Shown: positions 44,519-54,104 of the stretch, in pieces
Numbering within the stretch: position 1 is the first letter of the stretch
How the letters are laid out: each line of letters opens with the position of its first letter
Source of the DNA: Cytophagales bacterium
GTDB lineage: Bacteria; Bacteroidota; Bacteroidia; Cytophagales; UBA9547
Direction: 5' to 3'
NCBI GenBank assembly: GCA_013297755.1
Contig: JAAFIH010000019.1
Coordinates: forward strand, 1-64,000
Length of the DNA stretch: 64,000 bases
Position numbers and translations under genes: made by a program
Notes under the pieces: generated by a model
Databases searched by the model: none
Seen by the model: only the letters and a program-made list of their open reading frames with translations
Told to the model about the DNA's origin: nothing

Positions 44519-44911
44519 ATGTCTATCATCAAAAATCCATTATTATTTGTAGGCTCCAAAGGAGAAAAAAACTTGTATGCTCTTTTTGATAGTGGAGCTA
44601 ATCTAAGCTGCATCAATCCAGAGTTTGTAGAAGAACTTGGAAATAAAGAATCATTAGGTAGAATAAGGCAAATTGCAACAGCTGCAGTTGGACATTATAT
44701 TGAAGTTAAATATGTTGTGCGACTAGACTTTTATATGAATGATGCTTTGCTGAGTGATGAATTTTTGGTAGTTCCTGGACTGAGCGAAGAAGTAATCATA
44801 GGTGCTGCCACCATGCAAAAATGGCGTATAAAACTTGATTTTGAGCATGACAAAGCCATTTTTGATCCTAAATTTGAAGATTTAAAAATGGTTTCCGTTT
44901 ATGAAATTTAG
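44519..44911 (+). CDS. Retropepsin-like aspartic protease, copy B
   Basis: A 130-residue paralogue of copy A with the same DSGAN catalytic loop and IIGAATMQKWRI motif. An upstream in-frame ATG at 44492 would add nine residues (MFYNKYSSI), but the start at 44519 aligns exactly with copy A and with the remnant at 42618, so I choose it. The middle (EELGNKESLGRIRQIATAAVGHYIEVKYV) and the C-terminus diverge from copy A. The two proteins could form homo- or heterodimers. Confidence 0.72.
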   Translation: MSIIKNPLLFVGSKGEKNLYALFDSGANLSCINPEFVEELGNKESLGRIRQIATAAVGHYIEVKYVVRLDFYMNDALLSDEFLVVPGLSEEVIIGAATMQKWRIKLDFEHDKAIFDPKFEDLKMVSVYEI

Positions 44912-45075
44912 CTAGATTTAATTAATTTTTTATTTAAAAAATATTTTAAATTAAAATAAAGACAAACTATATTTCTGTTGTAACTATTAAAAAATTATTT
45001 ATTTCAAGTCTATTTTACATCAAATAAAATAGGCCTTAGAAAATATAATTTTAATATCAAATTCATTGCATACTA

Positions 45076-45633
45076 ATGTCAATAAAATTAAAAAAAGGAA
45101 ATACTTTTAATCTAACTAAAGAAGAACCAAATCTAACTAAAATTATGATTGGACTTGGTTGGGAGGTGGCACATGGTGGCTTAGACCTAGATGCTTCTAT
45201 ATTTATGGTTGGTAATAATTTGAAGATTATTAACGATAATTATTTTATTTTTTATAATAATCTACGCTCTCCAGATGGTTCTACACAACACACTGGAGAT
45301 AACAGAACTGGCTTGGGAGAAGGAGACGATGAAATGATTTTGATTAATTTAAGCTTGGTTGATGCCCAAGTAAAAGAAATTATCATTGTAGTTTCTATTT
45401 ATGATCATTACAATAAAAATTTGACTTTTGGGCTTTTGAAAGAAGCGTTTATTAGAGTGTATGATGTTGAAAGAAAAAGAGAAGTTGTTTACTATGATTT
45501 AGATGCACAATTTCCAAATGATAAAGCTATTGCATTAGGAAAATTGGTTAGAGACAATAATGAATGGACTTTTGTTGCTATTTCTGAGGGTAATTTAGAG
45601 GGTTTGCAAGGGTTTGTAAACTTTTATGGATAA
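45076..45633 (+). CDS. TerD-family stress protein
   Basis: A 185-residue calcium-binding-type TerD domain: LKKGNTFNLTKEEPNLTKIMIGLGW, then GLDLDASIFM, then the acidic loop TGDNRTGLGEGDDEMILINLS, whose aspartates and glutamates are the calcium ligands of this family, and finally FVAISEGNLEGLQGFVNFYG. TerD proteins are linked to tellurite, phage and membrane-stress resistance. It stands alone here without other ter genes. AT-rich flanks of 160 and 620 bases isolate it from neighbours. Confidence 0.88.
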   Translation: MSIKLKKGNTFNLTKEEPNLTKIMIGLGWEVAHGGLDLDASIFMVGNNLKIINDNYFIFYNNLRSPDGSTQHTGDNRTGLGEGDDEMILINLSLVDAQVKEIIIVVSIYDHYNKNLTFGLLKEAFIRVYDVERKREVVYYDLDAQFPNDKAIALGKLVRDNNEWTFVAISEGNLEGLQGFVNFYG

Positions 45634-46252
45634 TATATTGTACTTGTAATTAAAAAGTTTTTCATAAGGTATGGACTTTTAAAATTGTACTTAATTTTTT
45701 CAAAATTATTGACTTCTTTCTCAATATTTCTTACAAATTTCATTTGTGGAGTTAATAGTAGAATTCAATTTGATTAATCACAAAAATGCGTTACCTGGCT
45801 ATTAAAATAAAAAAATATTGGCTTAAATGTAATAATATTAGCTCAAAAATTATAGCAAACAAAGCCCTTGCACATCTTGGATTCTGCTAAATTATAGCAT
45901 AAATTGGATTGGGACAGGAGTTTTTAAATAAATTACTTTAAAAGCGTATACTTCTTATAATTAATAAATAAATTATTGTATTGGAATTTTGACGAAATTT
46001 ACAAAATTTTTAAAAAAATATAAAAAAAATATTAAACACAAATATTATCCACATATTGATTAAACTTTAAAATCTGTATTATTTTTATTTATATTTTGTA
46101 AATATTATTTTTTTGATAATAAAATATTTCAGTTTCATATAATTAAATCTCCAAAAAACTATATTAAACAACAATTTTAATGTATATTTACTTTTGTTTA
46201 TATTTTGATTAAAAAATCAAAAAGTTAAAAATTAGTTATTTATTATATTAAA
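45634..46252. other. Intergenic region, candidate promoter at right end
   Basis: About 620 AT-rich bases with no convincing reading frame, RNA or repeat. Near the right end TACTTTTG (46189-46196) fits the -7 consensus TAnnTTTG and would give a leader of about 50 bases for the gene at 46253. Confidence 0.45.
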
Positions 46253-49200
46253 ATGGCAAATTTTATACAAAAATTACTAGAAATCGAACCCAAAGAACAG
46301 AAACCAGTATTGCTTTTATTGGCAAATTCGTTTTGTATAGGCGTGTTTATAGTAAGTTATGATGTGGCAGCTAGCTCAATTTTTTTGGATACTTTCGGTA
46401 AAGAATATCTTACTATTTTACCCATTTTTTCGGGTATTTCTGGTATGATTTTTACCTATATTTTTGGCTTTTTTCAACGTAGAATTCAATTCACAACCCT
46501 AGCCATGATATGTTTTTTATTGATTACATCCATTGCAGCAACTATGTTTGTGGGCTTAGAATATCTCCAGATTCCTCAACTAAAGTTTGCTTCTTACCTA
46601 TTTTTGGGGCCAATCAATTCCATTTTTATCCTTTGTTTTTATGGTACTGTATCTCGCTCTTTTTCTTTGAAAAGAGAAAAACACATGACCAACACCGTAG
46701 ATCAAGGACAAATGATAGCCACAGCTATTTCGTTTTTTGTAGTATTTTTTATTTCTGATTATGTAGATAATATTTATCATTTTTTTATTGTTAGCGTTTT
46801 AAGCGGATTTCTTACTTTTGTATTTATGCTCATTTTTGTGATTGCCTATACCAAAAAAGAAGGCTCAAACATAAGGCGTGCCACTATGGTAGAAAAAGCA
46901 AAAGTAGTAGACATGGTTCGCACACCTTATATTAGAATGGTATGTTTATTATTTTTGGTTTCAGTAGTGGCTACTATTTTCTTAGAATATTCTTTTTTGA
47001 GTGTTACTACCCAAAAATATACAGATATCAACGAATTGGCACAATTTTTGGGAGTTTTTGGTGGAATAGTTACTGTGGTTAGCTTTTTTTTACAAACCTT
47101 TGTGGCCGATTTAGCCATCAAAAACTATGGAGCTAAAATATCTCTTATCGTTATTCCTACCATATTAGGATTATTTGCAGTGTTGGCCTCTATTATTGGC
47201 ACAGTATTTGGCTACACCATCGAAACTGGCAGCTTTATACTGTTTTTTTTATTTTTGGCCATGAGCAAAATGTTTTTGCAATCTCTCAAAGAAGCCTTTG
47301 AAGACCCAATCGTAAAAACACTTTTTATCCCCCTAGATGGCAATACAAGATATGATATTCAAACCAAAGTAGAGGGTTTTTTTAAAGAATTTTCTGCCTT
47401 TACAGCTGGTATATTATTGACAGTTTTGAGTTTTTTAAAATTTTTCGACCTTATATTTTATTCTTACTTTTTGGTAGGAATTTGTTTGGCCTATTTTTTT
47501 ATAGTGATTCGCCTTTTTGTAGAATATCGAAAAACCCTAACCAATACTTTACAAAATCAACATGGAAACAATGAATTTCTTACATCCAAAGATTATGAAG
47601 TTACAGATGTACTCAACAAAGAATTACTCAAAAAAAATACAACCATTCAAATTTTTACTTTAAAATTGATGGAAAAATTAGAACCTATCTTGGCAGTAAA
47701 AAAACTAAGTGAATATTTGCAAGGACAAGACACCACCTTAAAACAATATGCCATTCAAAGATTAACCAACAAAAACGAAGAAAACCATCTAAAAATAATA
47801 GAATCTATCTCTATAAATGAAAAAGATGAAACCATCAGAAAATTAGCAAAAGATGCCATTTCGGAACTTCAAAAAACAAACGCTATTGAAATAAATCCCA
47901 CATATACGTATACATTAGTAAAGTCAAAAAAAAATAAAGATAGAATACTCGCTTGCCAACTTATAGCTAGAACATATCAAGATGTTTATTTGCCGCAACT
48001 CATGCTACTACTTCGAGATTCTGATGTAGATGTTCGCTGCGAGGCCATACTTACCTGTGCTAAAGTTGATAAACAAGAGACTTGGCCTGTACTAATTGAA
48101 TATTTGGGTTCTTATACATTTACAAATATTTCTGCATCAGTATTAATTTCGTTTGAAACCAAAGTTTTGCCTGCACTAGAAGCAGCATTTTATAAGACTG
48201 GACAAACAGAACAAATCCAAGAAAAAATTATTCAAATTTTTGGACGCATAGGTGGACAACAAGTAATAGATATTTTATGGAATAAAATTGATCTTCCTAA
48301 TAAAAAAATTGTAAATAATGTGCTTTTGTGCTTAACCAATTGTGGTTTTAAACCAGAAGGCGAAAAAATAAATAGAATAAAACAAGCCATAGAAACCGAC
48401 ATTGGAAATTCGGCCTGGATAGTAGCTGCCATAACTGAAATACCAGAAGACGATTTTGCAATGCCCCTTAAAAATGCCCTAGAAGAGGAAATTATATTTA
48501 ATTTTGAAAACATTTATATGCTTTTGGCTTTGATATATGATCCACAAGCCATAAAATTAGTAAAAGAAAATATAGAATCTGGAGACGAAGGTGTGGTATA
48601 TGCTGTAGAATTACTAGATGTGTTTTTGGCCGATGATTTAAAAGTAATTTTGTTTCCACTTGTCGAAGATATAACACAAAACGAACGAAACGAGCGTTTG
48701 CAAAGTTATTTTCCAAGACAAAAGTTGGATAAAATAGAAGTTCTGAGACAAATTATCAACAGAGATTACAACAGCATCAATAAATGGACCAAAGCCTGTG
48801 CCATCCATGCTTTTGGCTGTATGCAAGAGGCCGCTATGTGTGATGATTTAACCGCAAATTTGTTTCATCCAGACGCACTTTTGAGAGAAGTTTCGGCTAT
48901 TGCAATTTATAAAAAATCATCTGAAACTTACTTTTCTAATGCTCAAAGACTTGGCGAATCTATCAAAAAAGAATTAGATTATTTGGTACTACCAACTCAT
49001 TCAAGTCATTTCACTAATCCATACAAATCTAGATTTGATAAAATAATGTTTCTTAAAACCATGCCCTCTTTTGAAAATGTGCCTGGTGTGATTTTATTTG
49101 AATTTGTAGAATTAATTAAAGAGCATCATTTTGATAAAAATCAAATTGTTCTGAAAGCTGGGCCTGCCTCTGATTTGCCACTTATTATAATAGTTTCTGG

Positions 49201-49459
49201 AGCTTGTTACACCAAAAATGAAAAAGATGGAAAAGTAAGCCCATTACCAAACAAAGAGTTGATTGGCGAAACCAATATTTTGAATGAAGATGTGATAGAA
49301 GAAAATATCATTGCTGAAGAGAATTCGCTTTTATTTTTAATTGATAAAGATCAATTTTACGAACAAATTTATGATAACTTTGAAATAGCAAAAGAACTAA
49401 TAGAAGTTGTGGGAAAGAAAAATTTTGTACCACAAAGATTTACCATAGAATCAAAATAA
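46253..49459 (+). CDS. NTT-like transporter with HEAT repeats and cyclic-nucleotide-binding-like domain
   Basis: A 1068-residue protein. Residues 1-430 form about twelve transmembrane helices resembling the ATP:ADP translocase (NTT)/MFS family (DVAASSIFLDTFG, NTVDQGQMIATA, QSLKEAFEDPIVKTLF). Residues about 445-900 are HEAT-like helical repeats (TLKQYAIQRL, VDVRCEAILTCAKV, DALLREVSAIAIY). The last 130 residues fold like a cyclic-nucleotide-binding domain (IVLKAGPASDLPLIIIVSGACY, then a GETNIL turn), though several phosphate-binding residues look changed. It may couple nucleotide exchange to a sensing or signalling state. It begins a tightly packed operon; the next gene starts 4 bases after its stop. 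Confidence 0.8.
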   Translation: MANFIQKLLEIEPKEQKPVLLLLANSFCIGVFIVSYDVAASSIFLDTFGKEYLTILPIFSGISGMIFTYIFGFFQRRIQFTTLAMICFLLITSIAATMFVGLEYLQIPQLKFASYLFLGPINSIFILCFYGTVSRSFSLKREKHMTNTVDQGQMIATAISFFVVFFISDYVDNIYHFFIVSVLSGFLTFVFMLIFVIAYTKKEGSNIRRATMVEKAKVVDMVRTPYIRMVCLLFLVSVVATIFLEYSFLSVTTQKYTDINELAQFLGVFGGIVTVVSFFLQTFVADLAIKNYGAKISLIVIPTILGLFAVLASIIGTVFGYTIETGSFILFFLFLAMSKMFLQSLKEAFEDPIVKTLFIPLDGNTRYDIQTKVEGFFKEFSAFTAGILLTVLSFLKFFDLIFYSYFLVGICLAYFFIVIRLFVEYRKTLTNTLQNQHGNNEFLTSKDYEVTDVLNKELLKKNTTIQIFTLKLMEKLEPILAVKKLSEYLQGQDTTLKQYAIQRLTNKNEENHLKIIESISINEKDETIRKLAKDAISELQKTNAIEINPTYTYTLVKSKKNKDRILACQLIARTYQDVYLPQLMLLLRDSDVDVRCEAILTCAKVDKQETWPVLIEYLGSYTFTNISASVLISFETKVLPALEAAFYKTGQTEQIQEKIIQIFGRIGGQQVIDILWNKIDLPNKKIVNNVLLCLTNCGFKPEGEKINRIKQAIETDIGNSAWIVAAITEIPEDDFAMPLKNALEEEIIFNFENIYMLLALIYDPQAIKLVKENIESGDEGVVYAVELLDVFLADDLKVILFPLVEDITQNERNERLQSYFPRQKLDKIEVLRQIINRDYNSINKWTKACAIHAFGCMQEAAMCDDLTANLFHPDALLREVSAIAIYKKSSETYFSNAQRLGESIKKELDYLVLPTHSSHFTNPYKSRFDKIMFLKTMPSFENVPGVILFEFVELIKEHHFDKNQIVLKAGPASDLPLIIIVSGACYTKNEKDGKVSPLPNKELIGETNILNEDVIEENIIAEENSLLFLIDKDQFYEQIYDNFEIAKELIEVVGKKNFVPQRFTIESK

Positions 49460-49463
49460 AAAA

Positions 49464-50921
49464 ATGCATAATAATACTATTTTTGAGTACGATATTTATA
49501 TAAGTTTTGCAAGGACCGACAACACTGCCCCTGCCGAAGGTGGAGAGGCTTGGGTAAATAGTTTTAGGAAATTTTTAGAAACAATTATTGAGCAAATTTT
49601 GGGCGAAAAACCCAAAATATTAGGGTATTCAAATCACGAAAAACCTACAAAAAATGAGTTATTAAAAGCAGGTATTTTTATTACTATTTTATCGCCCGAA
49701 TACATCAAAAATATTGGTTGTGTAGAAGAACTGATAGAGTTTTCTGAAAGCACAATTCTACCACAAATATATAAAGTAGTCAAATTTCCAGTGGCCATTA
49801 CCGATCAACCCAAGTGTTTGCAGGCACTTCTTAGCTACAATTTGTACGATGTAGATGCTATTTCTGGCGATGTAAAAGAATTTACCGAATTTTTTAGCAC
49901 CAATGCAGAACGTAAATTTTGGCTCAAAATAGTAGATTTGGCTTACGATATTGCCACTGCCATTCGCAAAAATAGATTAATCGAAATAAATATAGCCCCA
50001 GAAACTACTCAAATATCCAAAACAGTGTATCTGGCCGAAGTAGCTAACGATTTGCAAATGCACCGAGATAACATAAAACGTGAACTTATCAGGCATGGTT
50101 TTGTGGTATTGCCCGACAAAGAGCTGCCAACTTCAAAAACCGAACTTGAAGTCTCAATTCGCAAAGACTTAGAACGTAGTCGCCTTTCGATACATCTTAT
50201 TGGCGATATGTATGGCGAATTAATAGCTGACAACGAAATTTCCATTTTAGATTTTCAAAATCAACTTGCCGCAGAACATAATAATCTACATGGAATAAAA
50301 AATGATTTTAACAATGATTTTAATCGCTTGATTTGGATTTCGCCAGATGCCACTTTGGAAAACGATAAACAAAAAATATTCGTTGATAATTTACGCAGAG
50401 ATATAGAATATGCCGAGAACTCAGAAATTGTACAGTCCCCTATCGAAGGATTCAAAACCATGATTTTGCAACTTATTTATGGATTTACTAACCAAAATAA
50501 TTTTGTAAAATCAAAAAAAGAAAAAATAGGGCATACTATATATGTGATGTACGACCAAGTAGACCAATATGAAGCAAAACAATTAATTGATTTTTTGAAA
50601 TATCAAAATTTTGATGTAATATCGCCAGAGTTTGATGGTAAATTATTAGAACTAAGAGAAAAACATCTCGAAAATTTAAAAATTTGTGATTTTGGTTTTA
50701 TTTACTTAAATCAAGTCAATGATTTGTGGATTCAAATGAAATATTTAGATCTACTAAAGGCACCTGGACTAGGACGTAATAAAGCTGAAATAAAAAAAGC
50801 ATTTTTGATTAGCAAAAATGCCAAACAAAGAATTGAATCATTGAAAAAATTTACAATCCCAGCATTTCATTATACAGATGGTGCACAAACTGAAATAATT
50901 AACTTCCTAAAACAAAAATAA
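49464..50921 (+). CDS. Multi-domain TIR-like protein
   Basis: A 485-residue soluble protein with three consecutive TIR-like folds. The first (about 8-165) begins FEYDIYISFARTDN and has SPEYIKNIGCVEELIEF, which corresponds to the serine/cysteine/glutamate signature that carries the NADase glutamate in bacterial TIR domains. The second (about 185-350) has VYLAEVANDLQMHRDNIKREL and SRLSIHLIGDMYGE, a DUF4062/TIR-like pattern. The third (about 360-485) starts HTIYVMYDQVDQYEAKQL and keeps only the fold outline. TIR domains in bacteria usually act as NAD-degrading or signal-producing effectors. It lies between the transporter and the nSTAND1 gene with gaps of 4 and 1 bases. Confidence 0.7.
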   Translation: MHNNTIFEYDIYISFARTDNTAPAEGGEAWVNSFRKFLETIIEQILGEKPKILGYSNHEKPTKNELLKAGIFITILSPEYIKNIGCVEELIEFSESTILPQIYKVVKFPVAITDQPKCLQALLSYNLYDVDAISGDVKEFTEFFSTNAERKFWLKIVDLAYDIATAIRKNRLIEINIAPETTQISKTVYLAEVANDLQMHRDNIKRELIRHGFVVLPDKELPTSKTELEVSIRKDLERSRLSIHLIGDMYGELIADNEISILDFQNQLAAEHNNLHGIKNDFNNDFNRLIWISPDATLENDKQKIFVDNLRRDIEYAENSEIVQSPIEGFKTMILQLIYGFTNQNNFVKSKKEKIGHTIYVMYDQVDQYEAKQLIDFLKYQNFDVISPEFDGKLLELREKHLENLKICDFGFIYLNQVNDLWIQMKYLDLLKAPGLGRNKAEIKKAFLISKNAKQRIESLKKFTIPAFHYTDGAQTEIINFLKQK

Positions 50922-50922
50922 C

Positions 50923-53900
50923 ATGATGGAAGATACAAAAACTGGTAGAGTGGCCGTAGAACAAGCCATACAAACCGATAATAAAACATACTCAAACCCT
51001 TTTCCAGGGTTGCGACCATTTGGCATGGACGAAAGTCATTTGTTTTTTGGGCGTGAAGGACAGAGCGATGAAGTATTAAGAAAACTATCCGAAAACAAGT
51101 TTTGTGCTGTTATTGGTGCCTCTGGTTCTGGTAAATCATCGTTTATATATTGTGGCGTAATTCCGATTTTATATGGTGGATTTCTTACCAAAATTGGTAC
51201 AAATTGGGATGTAATTGTAACTCGTCCTGGAGCTGGTCCATTTGATAACCTAGCCTCTTCTATTCTCAAAAAAGATAAAGAATACAAGTTATTGGATGCC
51301 GATGATAAGCAAATCAAAAAAACTATCATCTCTACATTACTCAAAAGTAGTTCTCTTGGATTGATAGAGGCTGTTAGCCAATTTACTAATACCGAAAACA
51401 AAAATATATTACTTATTGTCGATCAATTTGAGGAATTATTTAGATTCAAAAAAAATGAAGAGTCCAATGGACTAAGCGAATCTTTGGCTTACGTTAATTT
51501 GTTGGTTCAGACCATCGAAACCCTCAACGCACCTATTTATGTAGCGATAACCATGCGTTCGGATTTTATAGGCGATTGTGCTCAATTTCCTCAACTGACC
51601 AAACTGATCAATCAAAGCAATTATTTGATTCCTCAGATGACAAGAGAGCAAAAAAGAGCTGCTATTGTAGGACCAATCTCTGTGGCTGGTGGCAAAATAT
51701 CATCTAGACTTTTGCAACAAGTACTCAGCGATTTGGGCGATAATACAGACCAATTACCTATTTTGGCACATTCGCTGATGCGAACTTTCGATTATTGGGT
51801 CGAAAACCATGATTTGAGCGAGCCATTAGATTTGCAACATTATGAAGCCATAGGCACCATGTCGGGTGCATTATCACAACATGCCAACGAGGCTTACGAT
51901 GAGTTAGATAGCCGCCAAAAAGATATTTGTGCCTCTATTTTTAAATGTATTACCGAAAAAAGTGGCGATTCTGATGGTATTCGTAGACCTACAAAAGTAA
52001 GTACCATTGCCCAAATTGCAAATTGTGATGCCGAAGAGGTAATCAATGTAGTAGAGGTATTTCGCAAACCAGGTCGTTCTTTGTTGATGCCTGCCGTAGG
52101 CACAAGATTAAAAAATGATTCTGTGATAGATATTTCTCACGAATCGTTGATGAGAATTTGGGTAAGATTAAAAAACTGGGTAGACGAAGAAGGCCAAGCC
52201 GTAGAAATGTATTTGCGACTTTCGGATGCTTCTGCCAAATATCAAACTGGAAAATCAGGAATGTGGAGACCACCTGATTTGCAATTGGCTCTTAATTGGC
52301 AAGAAAAAAACAACCCTACTTTAGTTTGGGGCCAAAGATATAACCCTGCCTACGAACGCACGATGGTATTTTTGGAAACTAGCAAAAAGGCTTTTGAAAC
52401 TGAGCAAAAAGTGAAAGAGGAGATGCAAAAAAAACGTCTTCGCCAATCCAAATTAGTAGCCATTATTATGTCTATTTTTGCTATTTTCGCTATTGTGGCC
52501 TTGGTATTTTCTTACATGCAAAAACTCGAAGCTGATAAGCAAACTGAATTAGCCAAAATACAAAAAGTAGAAGCTGATAAACAGAAAACTATAGCTATCC
52601 AAAAAGAAAAAGATGCATTAAAAGCACAACAGCTGGCACAAGTAAAAGAAAAAGAAGCCATAATATCGGCAGAAGAAGCCAAAAAACAAGCTGAATTAGC
52701 ACGATTGTCGGCAGAGGAGGCCAATAAACAAAAAGCTATTGCCCAACGAAGTGAACAACTTGCCAAACAACAATCAAAAATTGCCCAAGAGCAACGATTG
52801 TTGGCACTAGCTAGTGAGCAAAAAGCCATGGAGCAATCCAAATTGGCAGAATTGAGTGCTACTGATGCCCGCAAACAACGATTATTATCAATTGCACAAG
52901 CTATGGCTGTAAAATCTTTAGGGATTTACGATACCACAACTAGAGCTTTGGTGGCTCAACAAGCCTATCAATTTAATAAAATGTTTGATGGCAATCCTCA
53001 CAACCATGATATTTATGATGCCTTATATTATGCCAATAAACATCTTTTTCATGATTCATACAATAACCTAAAAGGACATTCAGATGCTGTGCGTTCGGTG
53101 GCTTTCAATAGCGATGGCAAAGAAATGTACACCACAGGCAGCGATGGCAAAATATTGAAATGGATAAAACAAGGCAATAAATTAACGAGTGTCAAATTTC
53201 ATCAAAACTTATTTATCAATAGAATATTAAAAATAAGTAGCGATGATAAATATATGGCTGTTGCAGGCGAAGAACCCTACATTCAATTATTTGATTTAAA
53301 AAACCCTGGTGCTGTGCCTATAAAATTATTTGGCCATAAAAGTAAAATAGGATCTATGGCTTTTACCCCAGATAACCAAAATATAGTAACTGTAGGCGAA
53401 GATAGTGCCATAATATTACGAAATTTAGAAACAAAAAAATATTATACAGTGGCCAAAATAGGCAGCAAAATAAAAGCCATTGCCATAAGCCCAGATGGAC
53501 AATTTGTAGCTGGTGGCGATGAAAATGGCAAAGTCTATCTTTGGGGTACATCTGGAGGAACTCAAATGTATGATTTGAAAATAAAAAATATGAAAAAAAT
53601 ACTATCATTGACATATAGCTATGATGGAAAATTTTTGGCCATTGGCGATGAGTCTGGAAATATAAAAGTGTGGGATGCCATCAAAAATGTACCTTTTGCC
53701 AACCCTTCGGGCCATAGAGCTAGAATCAATGATTTGAAATTTGACTACCAAAACAAAGTTTTGGCCTCCGCAAGTTTTGATGGAAGTGTAAGACTTTGGG
53801 ATTTGGAACACTTAAACGAATCGCCAATAGTATTGCGAGACCATAATTCTTGGGTATGGTCTGTGGCTTTCAGCCCTGATGGTTCTAGGATAGTTACTGG

Positions 53901-54081
53901 CTGTGTAGATAATCTTATACGCTCCTACCCTACCAATATAGACGAAATGGCAGAAAAAATATGCCCAGAATTGAAACGTAACATGACCCCTGACGAATGG
54001 AAATTGTATGTAGCTAAAGATGTAAAATACGAACAAACCTGCAATGGTTTGCCTGAAGGAAAAAACAAAGAAATAGAGTAA
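50923..54081 (+). CDS. nSTAND1 NTPase with coiled coil and WD40 repeats
   Basis: A 1052-residue signalling NTPase. The N-terminal nSTAND1 domain starts NPFPGLRPFGMDESHLFFGR; the P-loop is GASGSGKSS (65-73) and Walker B LLIVDQFEELF. A winged-helix and helical region follows to about 500. Then come one transmembrane helix (about 510-530), a long Lys/Glu/Ala coiled coil with heptad-like repeats (about 535-660), and a WD40 propeller (about 725-1015) with clear DGS-(x)n-WD units (FDGSVRLWDLEH, FSPDGSRIVTG). STAND proteins are switches that oligomerise on ligand binding and drive an effector; the adjacent TIR protein is the obvious candidate effector. The gap to the previous gene is one base. Confidence 0.85.
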   Translation: MMEDTKTGRVAVEQAIQTDNKTYSNPFPGLRPFGMDESHLFFGREGQSDEVLRKLSENKFCAVIGASGSGKSSFIYCGVIPILYGGFLTKIGTNWDVIVTRPGAGPFDNLASSILKKDKEYKLLDADDKQIKKTIISTLLKSSSLGLIEAVSQFTNTENKNILLIVDQFEELFRFKKNEESNGLSESLAYVNLLVQTIETLNAPIYVAITMRSDFIGDCAQFPQLTKLINQSNYLIPQMTREQKRAAIVGPISVAGGKISSRLLQQVLSDLGDNTDQLPILAHSLMRTFDYWVENHDLSEPLDLQHYEAIGTMSGALSQHANEAYDELDSRQKDICASIFKCITEKSGDSDGIRRPTKVSTIAQIANCDAEEVINVVEVFRKPGRSLLMPAVGTRLKNDSVIDISHESLMRIWVRLKNWVDEEGQAVEMYLRLSDASAKYQTGKSGMWRPPDLQLALNWQEKNNPTLVWGQRYNPAYERTMVFLETSKKAFETEQKVKEEMQKKRLRQSKLVAIIMSIFAIFAIVALVFSYMQKLEADKQTELAKIQKVEADKQKTIAIQKEKDALKAQQLAQVKEKEAIISAEEAKKQAELARLSAEEANKQKAIAQRSEQLAKQQSKIAQEQRLLALASEQKAMEQSKLAELSATDARKQRLLSIAQAMAVKSLGIYDTTTRALVAQQAYQFNKMFDGNPHNHDIYDALYYANKHLFHDSYNNLKGHSDAVRSVAFNSDGKEMYTTGSDGKILKWIKQGNKLTSVKFHQNLFINRILKISSDDKYMAVAGEEPYIQLFDLKNPGAVPIKLFGHKSKIGSMAFTPDNQNIVTVGEDSAIILRNLETKKYYTVAKIGSKIKAIAISPDGQFVAGGDENGKVYLWGTSGGTQMYDLKIKNMKKILSLTYSYDGKFLAIGDESGNIKVWDAIKNVPFANPSGHRARINDLKFDYQNKVLASASFDGSVRLWDLEHLNESPIVLRDHNSWVWSVAFSPDGSRIVTGCVDNLIRSYPTNIDEMAEKICPELKRNMTPDEWKLYVAKDVKYEQTCNGLPEGKNKEIE

Positions 54082-54104
54082 TTTATTTTAAAAAATATAT
54101 TTTA

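Noticed and set aside
45076-45633. Tellurite-resistance operon
   Set aside because: Only one terD-like gene is present; no terZABCE partners are nearby.
45634-46252. Hidden small gene or RNA in the region after terD
   Set aside because: No frame with protein-like composition and no stable RNA-like structure could be recognised by eye.
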